A DNA stretch of 64,000 bases from assembly GCA_038250675.1 (NCBI GenBank), contig JBBSCB010000016.1, positions 3,631-67,630 on the forward strand, in the 5' to 3' direction. The notes below the pieces were generated by a model. It was not told the origin of the DNA, searched no databases, and worked only from the letters and a program-made list of their open reading frames with translations. Each line of letters begins with the position of its first letter. Position 1 is the stretch's first letter. Shown here piece by piece: positions 63,942-64,000 of the stretch. Source of the DNA: JAICUF01 sp038250675. GTDB taxonomy: Bacteria; Gemmatimonadota; Gemmatimonadetes; Gemmatimonadales; GWC2-71-9. The position numbers and the translations under genes were made by a program.

Positions 63942-64000
63942 CGCAGCAACCCCCAACGGGTGTTCCTGCCCCACATCAACGACCCCGAGTATCACAACGA

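Overview
The window is about 64 kb of high-GC chromosome, tightly packed with many start/stop overlaps (ATGA, GTGA, TTGA). It looks like core chromosome from a Gemmatimonadota-type bacterium. The grounds are: a compact 289-residue primary sigma factor; the block prs-bL25-pth-ychF / rpsF-rpsR-DUF2232-rplI; paired DUF4159 and DUF4175 proteins; large Gemmatimonadota-style outer-membrane propeller/barrel proteins; and secreted proteins whose predicted cleavage site is almost always Ala-Gln. This phylum assignment is inference; no rRNA gene is present.

Layout. 1-5.2 kb: 3' part of an aldehyde dehydrogenase, primary sigma factor, YajQ, a SpoIID/LytB-like lipoprotein and a Gfo/Idh/MocA oxidoreductase. 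5.2-6.9 kb (minus): a Crp-family regulator with a textbook promoter, followed by a metallo-beta-lactamase-fold hydrolase. 7.0-12.8 kb (plus): bL31, RF1, PrmC, a YlbF-like protein, thymidylate kinase, an S41 protease and a DUF2520 protein. 12.8-30.5 kb (minus): a long run read from prs down through bL25, Pth, YchF, then rpsF-rpsR-DUF2232-rplI-DegV/DAK2-rsfS-outer-membrane peptidase, then SPOR lipoprotein-SMC-DAHP synthase-LolA.

30.7-37 kb: a lipoprotein, tRNA-Gln, and a minus-strand set pdxJ, a protein with two HPt-like domains lacking the histidine, a flippase-like membrane protein and ispE; then a lipoprotein and methylmalonyl-CoA epimerase. 37-51 kb (plus): thioredoxin, RsmI, a four-gene cassette of unknown function (DUF4159, DUF4175-like, TPR, amidotransferase-like), a JAMM-domain/DinG-type helicase fusion, an FAH-family enzyme, an aminotransferase and two unknown proteins. 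50.7-53 kb (minus): an acidic unknown protein, GltX and tRNA-Ser(GCT). 53-60 kb (plus): TetR-TolC-HlyD-ABC-ABC-permease-permease efflux operon. 60-64 kb: a 600-bp insert bounded by a 23-bp repeat of the tRNA-Ser(TGA) 3' end, that tRNA, then GlgE and TreS of the trehalose-to-alpha-glucan route, TreS being interrupted by an in-frame TAG.

Points most worth a second look: the tRNA-flanked insert carrying a twice-frameshifted glycine-zipper gene, the JAMM-helicase fusion, the histidine-less HPt protein, the amidotransferase-fold cassette, the Gln+1 signal-peptide pattern, CTG start codons (pth is the clearest), and the complementary defects in the two ABC ATPases.
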